This document shows positions 11,731 through 23,424 of a stretch of DNA of 64,000 nt, one piece after another. The DNA is from Floccularia luteovirens. Its lineage: Eukaryota > Basidiomycota > Agaricomycetes > Agaricales > Squamanitaceae. The notes under the pieces were generated by a model that saw only the letters and a list, made by a program, of their open reading frames with translations, did not search any database and was not told the DNA's origin. The stretch lies in NCBI GenBank assembly GCA_009739215.1, contig VSJF01000006.1, forward strand, positions 1,860,001 to 1,924,000. Direction: 5' to 3'. Each line of letters opens with the position of its first letter. Position 1 is the first letter of the stretch. A program made the translations under genes and the position numbers.

Positions 11731-11995
11731 GATATGACCCACTCAGATGTTATACTCCAAACATTCGATAAGTGAACTATATGTCAAAATCACTCCTAGC
11801 CTCCATTTCAAGTTTTTCTGATGGTTTGAAACTTCAAGTTCATAGCTTCACCTTTTCACTTTCTCAATTATACTATGGACACACTATTGGTTTGAAATGT
11901 AGTGATTTATTCATTCAGAAACATAATAATTTGGTTTTTGGGCAATACCACTGATCCCGAATGTGTTTTTTGAAAATACACATAAATGTATATGC
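11400..11995. repeat. Duplicated FunK1-BTB chimeric segment, copy 2
   Basis: Partner of 5064-5720, in the same orientation. Both copies join a minus-strand FunK1 piece to a plus-strand BTB 5' piece and then share about 300 bp of non-coding sequence containing GGTTTGAAACTTCAA and AATTTGGTTTTTGGGCAAT. Here the segment is followed about 200 bp later by a longer BTB pseudogene. Confidence 0.7.
11711..11830 (+). pseudogene. BTB-gene 5' fragment, second copy
   Basis: Contains CACCATTCGACGATATGAC, AGATGTTATACTCCAAACAT, CGATAAGTGAAC and TATGTCAAAATCACTCC. These parallel the start of the BTB gene at 14579 (coding APFSDTTYP, DVILQTSDK and YMSKILLSS). Small indels and a TGA after the DK codons break the frame. 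Downstream sequence diverges from the BTB gene, so this is a stub. Confidence 0.6.
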
Positions 11996-12193
11996 GTCTG
12001 AAATCTGGATATACATGGTGTGCTGCTGTCGAAGAGCGACATGTTGATGTCAGGTTCCATGTCTGCAGTGGCAATAGGGTGTCCAACGTAGTGCAAAGGG
12101 GGCGAAGCTGGATTTACCCGATAGATTATCTGAAGTTATCATAAACTTATCAGAAACTGATTTAAAAATTATCAGAAAGTTATCAGCCTTTTT

Positions 12194-13078
12194 TTGGCGT
12201 ATTTCTATTTGTCAAAAATATTCTTATCCTCCATTTCATCGGTTTTTGATACCATGTTCATATTGCCTGAAGGGCCCGATACTCCTAAGGAGCAGGATCT
12301 CCCCGTTATTGAGGTTGCAGAACATAATGAATCTTTATTCATACTCCTTTCATGCTGCGATGCGAGGACGTTCCCGACATGGTTGCATAATTGGGACCAC
12401 CTGGAAATTGCCTTGGAATTAGCAGACAAGTATGACATGCATCCCATCATCAAAACCATCGTTTCGAATTTGTTGAACAAAACTACTGAGGAGATCTTTG
12501 AGGAACACCCATTACAGATTTAAGCAACCGCTATCAAGTATCGCCTTGATGAAGTTGCCAGGAAAGCTGCTCGAAAATCCATCCGTCTCAGTATAGAAGA
12601 ATACATCAAATGCCCGGAACTCCAACGCATGTCGGATGGCAATGCCCTTAATCTATACACATACCACTTAGCATGTTCCGAAATTGCAAGAGACGCAGTA
12701 ACTAGCCCTAAGGCATATGAGAAATTAGGCACTTTTGCTAAGAATCAAAGATTCAAAGTCGAAGACGGTATCTTCTACCATAATGCCTTCCAACACAAGT
12801 ATATGGAAGTTATTGCCGAGCCACTTTACAAAATTCCAGATCCTAATGCCAGCATCCTACAGCGTTCTGATCTTATTGGGAGTACTCTTGTGGAGTTAAA
12901 CGAGTCTCAGAAAAACAATGCACATTTATGGCTTAAGTCTGGTAATTTCAGTCAATTTCAGTCAATCCTTTCAGAATATATCGAAACTAAAATATCCGAG
13001 GCAAGTTTTTCCGTCTACACAGAATACTACATCCAAAATATGATTACAACGTTGCAGGTACCCCTTGTAATTAATTGA
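12194..13078 (+). pseudogene. BTB-domain protein, broken copy
   Basis: A single frame runs to the TGA at 13076-13078 apart from one TAA at 12521-12523. It reads FYLSKIFLSSISSVFDTMF, then the BTB core (LPVIEVAEHNESLFILLSCC, LEIALELADKYDMHPIIKTI), then EEHPLQI, the TAA, AIKYRLDEVARKAARKS and so on to QVPLVIN. The paralogue at 14579 has Tyr at the TAA position, so TAT has become TAA. The N-terminal 30 or so residues, including the ATG, are gone. In their place is a short repeated TTATCAGAAA-type sequence (12128-12185). BTB domains mediate protein dimerisation, often as cullin-3 adaptors; the role of this fungal family is unknown. Confidence 0.75.
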
Positions 13079-14359
13079 TGCATATGTCGTCTCAGACTGT
13101 CTACTGTTTCAACAATTTGATTCCTCCTTATTCTATAATGCATTTATGTCTATAAAATGCAAACAAGTTTGTTAAAGGACAATTTATTTACACGGCAGAA
13201 CCTGGTACCACGTCCTCAAGGGAAATATGAAGAGATCATCTTATTCCAGTTATCATGATCGTTGTCCTTTTTTTTTGTGGTGATTTTTTTTATCGTGAAA
13301 GAACTGACCAAGTGTTTATAATTGTAATCATATGTAGATCATATCATAGTCATTCGATACATTACTGAAAGGGGCAGGATACGATTTTAAAAGCTGGGTC
13401 AATTTTGTACTAGGGTGCAGAGAAAACTCAAAATTCATTTAACATCCGGAACGAGCTTCGTTCTCTGCTTTAAGAGTAGGGTCATTGGCATGTGTTTTGG
13501 CGTAACTCTCTGCGATTTAGCGAACCTTCAAACCTGATCGAGATCGATAATCCCCTGAACTTCAAGTAACCGTCGCAAAGACCTTAATTTTTTGTTCTCC
13601 AACGAAGACTGCATAAAACTTCGATTTGAGTATGCATGGACAATTGACGGTGTTTACCACAAATGACAAGAAGATTTCGAAAATCGCGATGTGTGAAACG
13701 TACGAATTCATCTTGTCGACCGGCGCAGACACCTCAAAAAAACAAACAATGTGAACATGCGAGATGACACATCTTTCTTCAACTCTCGCAACAAGATAGT
13801 AGCTTAGAAACATCATTAATTGAACATAACTCAAATGACGACAACAGAGGTGGAGACTATGCTCGTCGTTTGTGTTCATTGCGGGTATCGCGATATGTCG
13901 TTAGTTTCCTGGGGATCTATTTAGTGCACTCAGGATCATTGAAATACCTTTACTACTCCCCCAGGAGTCATATTCAGCAAAAAAAAACTATACCTGAGAA
14001 CGACATAGTGCTTTCCTCCTCACGTAAGTATATGACGAACGATGTCAATGAAATTACCCCAAAAGACAAATGAAATATTGACAATACCAGGAAACGAACC
14101 AGACAACGAGCACGCAGGACCAGACGTTTCTTACCGAGTTCAGCGTTGCCAACTTCTGAGGAGATGAATAAAATTCAGTACAAAGGACTCGCACATTTCT
14201 TTAAAAAAAAGGAAACACAGGACAACAAATGCTTACGAAGATACTTACGAACTTAGTTTTTGCCTCCGTCCAGAAGCAGCAGTGCAAACGCAAACCGACC
14301 CAACAACGCAAACCTTCAAAGCTTCAAGCTTGAGATCTCATCACTAAAATAATTCTTCG
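13079..14359. other. Intergenic stretch between BTB copies, no gene seen
   Basis: About 1.28 kb of AT-rich sequence with T and A homopolymer runs (13268-13290, 13979-13987, 14201-14210). The longest frame (13562-13879, minus, 105 codons) has no recognisable domain, no introns and no homology to neighbours, and I do not call it a gene. Confidence 0.4.
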
Positions 14360-14470
14360 ATGTCAGCAGTATCAGAAAATAGTCGGACAACCGTCACTTC
14401 GGCACCATTCGACGATACGACACACTCCGATCTGTCAAAAACACTCCGTCGTTGTCACTCTCAAAGTGAC
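14360..14470 (+). pseudogene. Truncated BTB-gene start
   Basis: ATG at 14360 opens MSAVSENSRTTVTSAPFDDT followed by THSDL, which parallels MSAISENSPIIIAPAPFSDT at 14579. Homology stops after about 25 codons. The frame then runs through unrelated sequence, with CTGTCAAAAACACTCC a possible remnant of the next conserved block. It sits about 220 bp upstream of the longer copy, suggesting a tandem duplication. Confidence 0.6.
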
Positions 14471-14578
14471 AGACAAATATGCTTTAGATAGGTAGATAGG
14501 AGATACTCATGAAACATCTCATCTATAAATGTTCAAACACTGCTCATACGATACGTATACCCGTTTTTCCTTTCTTCA

Positions 14579-15560
14579 ATGTCAGCAATATCAGAAAACA
14601 GTCCAATCATCATCGCTCCTGCACCATTCAGCGATACGACATACCCAGTCCCAGATGTTATACTCCAAACATCTGATAAGGTCCATTTCTATATGTCAAA
14701 AATACTTCTATCCTCCATTTCACCGGTATTTGATACCATGTTTACACTCCCTGGATGGCCCGATGAGGATGATCTCCCAGTGGTTGAGGTTGCAGAGGAT
14801 AAGGAATCTTTATTCATTCTCCTTTCCTGCTGTGATCCGACTCGGAAGACCTCTCCAACATGGTTGCAGAATTGGGAACATCTGGAAATCTCCTTGAGAT
14901 TAGCAGACAAATATAGCATGTGCTCCATCATTAAAGACATTGGTTCGACTCTATTTGATTGCCGAGAAGATCATCGAGGAACATCCTCTGCAAATTTATG
15001 CGATCGCCATCAAGTATCGTCTCAATGAAATTGCCCGGAAAGCTGCTCGAAAATCCTTCCGTCTCAGTATAGAAGAATACTCCAATTGCCTAGAATTGGA
15101 ACACATCTCAGGTGTCGATCTCCAAAATCTATACAGGTACCGCTCGAAATGTGCAAAGGTTGCACGGGACGCAGTAACTGACCCCAAACTGAATGGGAAA
15201 TTTTGCCTTTTTGTTAGAGATCGGGGACCCAAAGTCGATCAGAGTACTTCCTTCAATTGCCTATCCATACAATTTAAGTTTTCGGAGGTTATTGCTGAGC
15301 CGCTTTACGATAACCTGGATCCCAATGTCATCTTATTGCGTTCTGATCTTATTGGAAGAACTATTAAGAAACTATCCGAGGCTCAGAGAAACGAAGCACT
15401 GTGAACACTTGAGTCTGGTTTATTCGGAAAATTCCAGTTGATACTTGTAGAATACATCGAAGCTGAATTATCAAAGCCATGTTTTCCCATGTATACAGAT
15501 CACCACATCCGAAATCTAATGGATACGACATTGCAGGTACCTTTTGTAATTAACCGGTGA
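14579..15560 (+). pseudogene. BTB-domain protein, frameshifted copy
   Basis: ATG at 14579 starts MSAISENSPIIIAPAPF, then DVILQTSDKVHFYMSKILLS and the BTB core through LRLADKYSMCSIIKDIGS. Near 14950-14960 one extra base shifts the frame: the continuation EKIIEEHPLQIYAIAIKYRL is in the next frame, as comparison with the copy at 12194 shows. That frame runs to a TGA at about 15402, at the position of the Trp in HLWLKSG of the sister copy. After it the reading resumes (TLESGLFGKFQLIL, DTTLQVPFVINR) to 15560. No intron of normal size explains either break. It is the most complete family member here, keeping a proper start, but it would make only a truncated protein. Confidence 0.75.
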
Positions 15561-15783
15561 ATAGGTCCGGATCCGTCACCTAAACCAACCACGTAAATTC
15601 TCCTCTCGAATTACTGTAACAACAGGGACATAACCACCTCCCCTTGCCTGACAGGAGTCGTTTGTCCCCTCTAATTATCTCACTTGAATATCGCTTGTAA
15701 TGTTTTAATAGTTTTAGTTCCTCCTAGTTGCATATCTAACAATCCATGTTATGTCTATATAAAATACACATGGTTCAGACGTT

Positions 15784-18700
15784 TCAAATATTAACGGTAT
15801 GGACCGCACGAGATTTAGGTTTTGGCGATTGGGGCGAAGATGGTTCAGAATAGTATGTGAGCGAGTCAGCTGGGCGTAGAGGCATGACGGGAACCAGTTC
15901 GCAAAGATGTTGCAGGGTGTTTCGCGGAGTCTGTTCATTCAAGGCCACAATTTGGTCCATCGCTGCGATGACTTGTGGTTCTGGTAAAATATTATCGAAA
16001 TCCTTGCCATAAATATTGTCAAATGATACTGTTTCATTGCTGGGCCGTCCGTTCCAGAGGCACCGAATGTTGCTACCCCTGATAATCTGGCAAAGTTTCC
16101 CTGTTCTGACATGCCGTACCTCGATAAATGTTGCGTCGAACAGTAGTACGTATGGTAGATGGAAGGCAACACGCTCGATGTTGCCTTCCCATTCGACGGT
16201 ACTGATTATCCGGCTGGGTTCTCCTCGTTTGTTTACATATATACCGAATTCTATCATACGTGCAATTATCAGCTCGGCGGTGATTCTGATGTGAAAGTAA
16301 ATTGGATTACCGCTGTAACATAGGAGAAACTCCTGATCAGTAAATTTGATAATTCCCAAGGACCGGCATGACTCTAATCGTTTGGCATGAAAGCTCAATT
16401 CGGGATGGTCCCTCTGCGGAATGGGGACACTCTGGACACTAGAATTGTGGCAAGTCGATATAATAATTATAAAATATAGATAAAACATACTCATTTAAAT
16501 CTATGATCTGGAAACCTTCTGCGCAAAGGATAGCAACCTTTCCTTTAAGGAATACTAAATCATAAGCTTCAGATGGCAAGAAGAACTTCCTGTATGGTTT
16601 GAACCACTCGGAAACTTCATTGAGGAAGGGTAGATTCAGTATTCCGCTCGAGGACTTCGATTTTTCGTTTATTTTATCCGAGATCGGTTCGAGTACATGG
16701 AAGACGCTGCCACTCTATAACATTTTTAGTCTCTAAATAGCGAAACATCTTGAACTATACTCACCCTTTTTCTTTTCATGTATATAATGAATGTACGACC
16801 TTGCATAGTACCGACACTGAAAAATTCTACATATTTTGATCCACCCAGTTTTTCGGGAGTTGGGGGTGGCAGGCCGGCTTGAATATGATTTGGCAACAAA
16901 TCTTCCAATCGATATGCATAAAGGGACTAGAAGTATGTTAGAGATGAAGTGAGTTTGGTGAAATATATGCGGATCTAACTTTGTCTGCCAGTACCAGGAA
17001 AATGCCAAAATTATCGACGACTGCGCATTGGGTGACCATACGTAGAGGAGTGACACGTTTCATTGCTAAGGGAGCCCAGGTTACTACTTGAGGTCGGATT
17101 AATAACCTGACAAAAGTTGAACTTACGCGTCGGGCTCTTGTCATGTCGATAACCAATCCAAACTCCTTCTTCGCATCCAATAGCTAAAAGTGTCCTGCCA
17201 TTTGGGTCAACTGGTAAAAATGTCAATAGCAGTGTAAAGTACATAAAAAGAACTCCTCACTGATTGGAGTCGCGCAGGTCAATCTTCCAGTATATTCGTG
17301 CATACTGGGAGTAGTAGTCGACTCGATGTTCTCTCCGGGTAACAAAAAGTGCTGTGTATTGACTTTCACTTTGTCAAACACCCTTTTAGACTCCCGAAGT
17401 ACATTGCGCAGTACGAGTGCATCTTCCAATTTTCTCTTCCACTCTACTCGAACCTGAGAAGACTCTGCAAAAAGGGTGTACGACTCTTCTGATCTCCCAC
17501 CATGACAGATAGTAAATGGGTAAAAGAGTTGTGCCTCCCTTCTGTCCGCGACATGACTGCTTGTAGTTTGTGAACCTGATTTCTTTTCTATGGACCTCTG
17601 AACAGGAGTATCAAAAAAGTCGCCGAGTATCAGTAAACCGAGTGGTATTGGCTAAAAGATCTTAAGTCATGATAGAACACTGAAACAGCCAGGAAATTTC
17701 ACTGACCCTTAGCTGAACATGATATCTCATCACTCCATCCTTCACCCTCTGTTTCGTTATGACCACTACATGTACATGTATTCGAAACGGGTAGGAGTGA
17801 AGAACGAATTATTTAACTCACCATAATTATTGAATAATAGAACATAAACTTCCTTCCACGCTTTCTCAAAAAGTTCTGAACCCTTTTCAACCTGACGTAG
17901 TAACTTTCCAGAATGCATCAGTGTGCGGTCTTCGTCAAGTAAGTCCAGATCCTATCAAACATAAAAGATCCGCATATGACTACAAATATATGCACGTACC
18001 ATAACCTCTCCAGCTCTAAACATAAGACGAGAATTATACCACCACACTTCAACCCTTTGGTTTGACGCAATGTACCCCGATTCTGTCTCTTTCGCAAGAC
18101 TCTGGATGGCATCGATGACTTTTGGTATTGTATCTCTATCGTCATGTCTTGCTGGTGTTTCGTCTAAGATCGATTTCAGGAGCTCTTCGTGACGAATTAA
18201 GCGCTCAATAGGACGTCGTAAGAATTTCTTCATATCTAGACCGTGCGCATCGGGGTGTTTCGCTGATCGCTAGTGATATCTGTTAAATATGGTCGCAAGG
18301 GTAAAGTGGCGTTTGTTTACCTCCACAAATGCTTTAAATTTAGGATTAATGGTGGTTTCCTTGTCGATCAGGTATGCAGCAATAGGGTAGTTGGGTATGT
18401 ATTCCATATAGGATTCTCTGGAAGAGACAGCGACGTCAAATACAGCTTCCGTTATACTTCGGATCCTTGGGTGTTCCTCGCATTGAATAGAGTGGAGTGT
18501 GTGGACTAGTTTACGATGGTGGCCGTACAACTCAGTGAAGTTGTGGAAAACATCTCTAACAAATTTTTCCCGTTTCCTTTGCGATAAGATAGGTGGGCTT
18601 TCCTCCAAAAGTGGGCGTATATAAATCTAATAATCGATGAAGTGGAGCATATTCATGATGTATCGCTTACTCACAGTATTCACATTTTCGAGATCTTTAA

Positions 18701-21349
18701 CGAAAGCCATTTCGCCTTTAATGAGTTCAAAAATTTTGCTACAATGGATGATGATTCCATGTTACGGCGACAGGTAGATTATTATGACTCACGCTTGTCG
18801 TCGACATTCCTGTTTCGTAAAAGTCGACATAGTAACGGGAGTGATTAAATCGTGCCATGCTAAATTTGCACCCAACTCCCTTCCCATCGTAGATTGAAAA
18901 GTACGCAGACGAACTGCAATCTGCAAGTCTCTAATCACATTAATTGCATCCTGAAGTTGAATTATATCTGGGTCGTCTCCACTACTCCGACATAGAATAT
19001 CTTCGAACAAACTTTCATATCTCAGAAAATGATCGCTGGGCCGCTTTAGAAGTTGTCTGAGATCAAGACGAACTAGATCGTTGGAACGCGAAAACCTCTT
19101 CTTCGTAAATTTCTGTTGCATATAAGAAGCATATACTAGCGACACCAGTAGAGAAACTTACCTCAATGATATGGCGAAATTGGGCATTATTATCCATTTC
19201 ATCATTTAGCATTTTGTCAGCGAGAGGGAGACAACCAATGCACGTAGGGTAGATGGAGTTGAATTCATTAGTTGCCTTTAAAATAACATCCCCAATCGTT
19301 TGTATCATATATCCTTGTTCCCTTTGGCGAATGTACAAAGCATCTAAAAATCGTCGGTTACACTCCCGAATTTTGAGAATATTACCAAACATTCCAAAGA
19401 TAAGCTCCGGTGAGATAACGGGTGGGTCTGCCTTTTCTAGCGGTCTGATGAACGCTGATTCGATGATATCAAGGTCACAAACAAACTGTTCTTCCTTGAC
19501 AACAAGATTGTGTATCTTCCTATGTTAATGGTAATAACCAGTCAGGAGGAAATGAGTAGAGCATTATAAGTACATACTTCTGTCTTTCAATGGCACTTTC
19601 TGATAAGGAAACCGTCAGGCCTCGAGGAATGCCCCACTCTTCCCTAGCAGCCCCCACCGGGATTTCAGGGGCTTCAGGGAGTTGTCGAATGCCCTAAGAA
19701 CAACATAAGATTACGGCAGAAACTATTTTAGCTGATAATCCATACCCTACGTGGGCAAGAATATGAGTAACAAGATGAAGAGGGACAGGTTATATAATCC
19801 CGACAATATAATGAATAGCATTTTGTCAGAACGGTAACCACAGATGTCGGTAGTTCATCTCTTTCGGCCACTGGATCCAAGCCACCTTCCTGGTCCTCAG
19901 GGAACATGTATATGTCTTTTACCTCATCTTGAAGTAGTCTTAAACCCAAATCCACTTCATAAAAGAAAAGTTGACTTTGGAGGCTCCGAGCAACATGAAG
20001 AGCCGCTCTTCTGTCTGCCATAGATCCATTGTGATCTGTAATCAACTCTCGTCGTATCTTAGTCTGGATTGTCGACTACTCTGGTGTTCAGAGATAACCC
20101 ACTTGACAACAGTTTTTGAGAACCACATACCACAATATCTTTCCCAGTGAAGGAACGTGGACGGTCTCTTCCATCCTTTACATGAGTTGTTCTGGGAACA
20201 TGATCTCTTAACAAAACTGCTAGATGGGATAATAATGGAACGCTTATAAATCCCAAGTGTTCGTCTATCTCTTGATCAGGTGACTGATCAGAGATATCGT
20301 CGTAATCTCCGATGTCTTGAGCAGCCGTTGGATACACTTGTCCAAAGTTTGCGATGTTTTGCAAATCCTGGCTAATCCTGGTTCTGGCTTGGTGACTAAA
20401 CCAATTGCCAGAAGGTGCTGACGTGTCTTTTACGTCGCATGGATAGACCGGATCCTTGAGGCTTGAAGTGGTATTGTGGATGTCATATACTGGGGTTACA
20501 GCATGATATACGGGATCGCCGCGAGAACTGCTCGCAAGTGACCCCGATGAGGCTGAAAGGCGTCGTCGAAGAATTTGATATGAGTGTTCTGCAGAATAAA
20601 CTATGAGAGAGACTGGCCGAAACTAAACGAGTTACTTACCATTAATTTCAGATTCTACTATAGAAGATGGTGAAAACTCCGTCTGTGTAGATAGCTGATA
20701 TGGATTTGGATTATGGACACCTTCTGTATCATATGAGTACCCTTGGGCAAGTAAAGTACTACGTATAGACTTACTTTCTGGTGCAATTTTCAGTGGAGCA
20801 TTGTTGGAAGGGGGTCCGGATGCAGGTTCTGGTAGTAAGCGCGCCCTGTAACGATCACGTAACGCAGGGGGTTGTCCAGGTTCAGAGAGAGCTGGCGGGG
20901 GAGTAGGAAGCTTCCTTATTGGTTTCCTTGGGGCTCCTGACGACGAACTAATTGATGAAGCAGAGAGTGACTGTTTCGCGGTCGGGATATCTGGTATCGG
21001 AGGAAGAGGTCTAGGTCTAATAGCTTGTGGCATCGTTGTCAAAGACGCATGCGGCTCTTCTCCTTCACTATCTGAGAACTACACATAAGTTGGAAGGCAA
21101 TGTAATTATGACAGACTCACTATAGGCAGAGCTGTGGGATGCAGTGGACACCTCAACCCATGGTACCCCCGGACTGAGTTGATGATCATGACTGCTATCA
21201 TGATCAACAGCACCGCCCCCCGTTGTAATAGGGATTCCACTGTTCGTCAGAGAGTCATCATTCACTACATAAGCCCTTCGCAGGGTTTCATACAGCTCGT
21301 TCAATTCTCTCGGCAAATCCAAACCATTGATGTATTCCCTTGTTGCCAT
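15784..21349 (-). CDS. Rho GEF, ROM-type (DEP-DH-DH-PH-CNH)
   Basis: A large minus-strand gene with many short introns. ATG at 21349 starts MATREYINGLDLPRELNELY. A Pro/Ser-rich region with RPRPLPPIPDIP follows. The DEP domain (about 20220-19890) has FTGKDIV, RAALHVARSLQSQLFFYEV and DIYMF. DH1 (about 19520-18850) has EEQFVCDLDIIESAFIRPLE, ILKIRECNRRFLDALYIRQ and LDLRQLLKRPSDHFLRYESL. DH2 (about 18760-18000) has KIFELIKGEMAFVKDLENVN, HRKLVHTLHSIQ and FLRRPIERLIRHEELL. PH (about 17960-17450) has LMHSGKLLRQ. CNH (about 17250-15950) has LAIGCEEGVWIGY and EWEGNIERVAFHLPYVLLFD. A splice (RRQA to KIFEL, frame kept) joins DH1 to DH2, so both belong to one gene. Fungal relatives activate Rho1 at the plasma membrane in the cell-wall integrity pathway. 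The end is HTVNI and a stop at 15784. Confidence 0.88.
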
Positions 21350-21551
21350 GAGAGTGAAAATTGATGGTGACTATGAAAGAGTTGCTGATGCCGACTTAAT
21401 GAATGAATTTACGAGTTGGAGGCATAGGAAACAGTAGGTTGAGCTGATGACAGAGTGAGTATGAAAGACATAAACCAGATATGATAAATGGACTTCGATT
21501 CATCGTGGTTCGTAACAGCTTCCAGGTGACATTCCATCACACAACCTTCGA

Positions 21552-22148
21552 TCATCGGCAGCATAACATAATCATCCTTTTCATTCTGCCAAAATACAAT
21601 GTTTTATAACCCTGCTTCTCCGTTGCTACCACGTTCGCCGCTCCGACCCAACCCATGAATCCAGAGATCCAATCAATAAAAATGACATCGTCTGTACACG
21701 ACATCACTAGTAATGCAAAACCCCCTTTTGGGTCAAGGTATGCACAGTTTTCAATATTGGATATCAATCCAGACATCCCTTCAATAGATATCTCACAGAC
21801 GACCTCGATGTATGGAGCCAGAATGCCTGGGATCATGTACCAATGCCAGAAGATCAACTACAAAAAATATCTGCTTCGCTTGCGAAACAGCGACTCGCAC
21901 CAGTCCCTTCAGATAAAACAGACACTTACAATGTCAAGCCATCCAGACATTGGTACCTCTTTTCCAACAGATTTCTCTGATACTTCGTACTGATATGGCA
22001 CAGGGATAATTTTTACAAAATGAACTCGGATAACTTTTTCCGCAATCGGAAATGGTAAATACCAAATTGTAAAAACTTGATCTTTCGAGTTCACAGCAAT
22101 TTTAATAGGCTGCACACTGAATTCCCAGAACTCGCAAAGGCTACCCAA
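21552..22148 (-). CDS. Hypothetical protein, 5'-truncated
   Basis: Two minus-strand exons join cleanly. The upstream one reads CEFWEFSVQPIKIAVNSKDQ, IWYLPFPIAEKVIRVHFVKI and ends SGWLDI at a GTAAGT donor. A TTTTTTGTAG acceptor opens LIFWHWYMIPGILAPYIEVV, ending in YLDPKGGFALLVMSCTDDVI, FIDWISGFMGW and MLCCR with TGA at 21552-21554. No ATG heads the first exon and open sequence stops at 22148, so the N-terminus is missing or lies in an unrecognised exon. The short strands (ISGLI..., YLDPKGG, VIFIDWI) look beta-rich, but I cannot assign a family. Its missing 5' end faces the missing 5' end of the METTL2-like relic 58 bp away. Confidence 0.5.
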
Positions 22149-22206
22149 CCCGAGGTATCATGATCTAATTTGACCATCCGATGTCGTTTATTCTGATGGA
22201 TAATTC

Positions 22207-23281
22207 ATGAAGGGAGGCTGTCTCACGATCACCGAAGTCGGATGTGGTGTGTTGTATCAAATATCTACAAGGAAGCCATGATGCTGATTATCTCGATTAG
22301 GAGCGGGTAACTCAGTTTTTCCTCTCCTCGCCGCAAACGAGAATGCAAGTCTAAAAATAAAAGCTTACGACTATTCGTCTCATGCGGTGAAACTTGTCCA
22401 AGTACGTTTTTTGACCTAGTATTCCAGCTATTGCCTGATACAGAGGGCTGCAGAGGAATCCTCTTTATATTACGCCTCCGAAGGGTTCTATTGACGCCAG
22501 TGTATGGGATCTAACCTCAGATAGTCTTCCAGAAGACATGATACCTGGAAGTGTGGATATAGTAATCGCAGTCTTCGTCATGAGCGCTCTTCATCCAAAT
22601 GAATGGAGTCGTGCAGTCAAAAATATTCATAAGGTCTGAAGACTAATTTTGCCACCAGCCTTTGGTATTGAGCAGAAGAATTATTATTATAGATGTTGAA
22701 ACCGGGTGGCGTTGTTTTATTCCGTGATTATGGACGATACGATTTGACCCAGCTACGTTTCAAAAACGGCCGCCTGCTTGATGAAAACTTCTACGTCCGG
22801 GGAGATAAGACTCGCGTGTACTTTTTTGAACTAGGGGAGTCATTTATACATACCACATAACACTTTGGTAACATCTTTCGGTGTAGATGAGCTTTCCCTC
22901 CTCTTCACTGGCTCTATGCTACCTCCAGAACAACAAAGAACTTCTGAAGTAATGAAAGAAGAAGACCAACCATCAGATATTAATTCTGATAGTACAGCAC
23001 AACATGAACCAGAAGGTACACGAGATCAAGATCAAGATCAAGAACGGATAGATGACGAATCAGAGTTTCCCACTATTACATCAACATCTTCAGACTTTAC
23101 TATGGATACCAAGCAACCAACTATCCATCCAAATCTTCTAGCTATGTTAGCAGATCATCCCCCCCAACACCCACTTTTTGCCACGGAACAACTTGGTATT
23201 GATCGACGCCTTATCGTGAACCGAAAACGCCAACTAAAGATGTTTCGTGTATGGATGCAAGGAATATTCAGAAAAATCTGA
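22207..23281 (+). pseudogene. METTL2/Trm140-like tRNA m3C methyltransferase, 5'-truncated
   Basis: Exon-like blocks are 22207-22246, 22301-22401, 22454-22633, 22693-22834 and 22887-23281. They give LTITEVGCG spliced to GAGNSVFPLLAANENAS (SAM-binding motif I), then [93 protein letters not shown] and RVYFFEL. DELSLLFTG, a low-complexity acidic insert, and the typical tail LIVNRKRQLKMFRVWMQGIF then follow. This family makes 3-methylcytidine at position 32 of Thr and Ser tRNAs. The N-terminal part before motif I (the family's YWD..FY segment) is absent. At the junction before DELSL the expected donor reads GGGAGTCA (22835) where GTGAGTCA would be canonical. Both defects suggest a relic; non-canonical splicing is the alternative. 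Confidence 0.75.
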
Positions 23282-23424
23282 TGCCTATCTTTTTCGTTGC
23301 CATCTTTACCCGATTATTAGCTTCTCATTGTTGTGACCAGTCACAACCAAGTATTCATTGTCAAATTCATCATTTTCATATGCTGGTCATTAAATATACA
23401 ACATAGTTGGGACAATATATTTGC

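Noticed and set aside
13562..13879. 105-codon minus-strand frame between BTB copies
   Set aside because: No motif, no homology to neighbours, no support beyond length.
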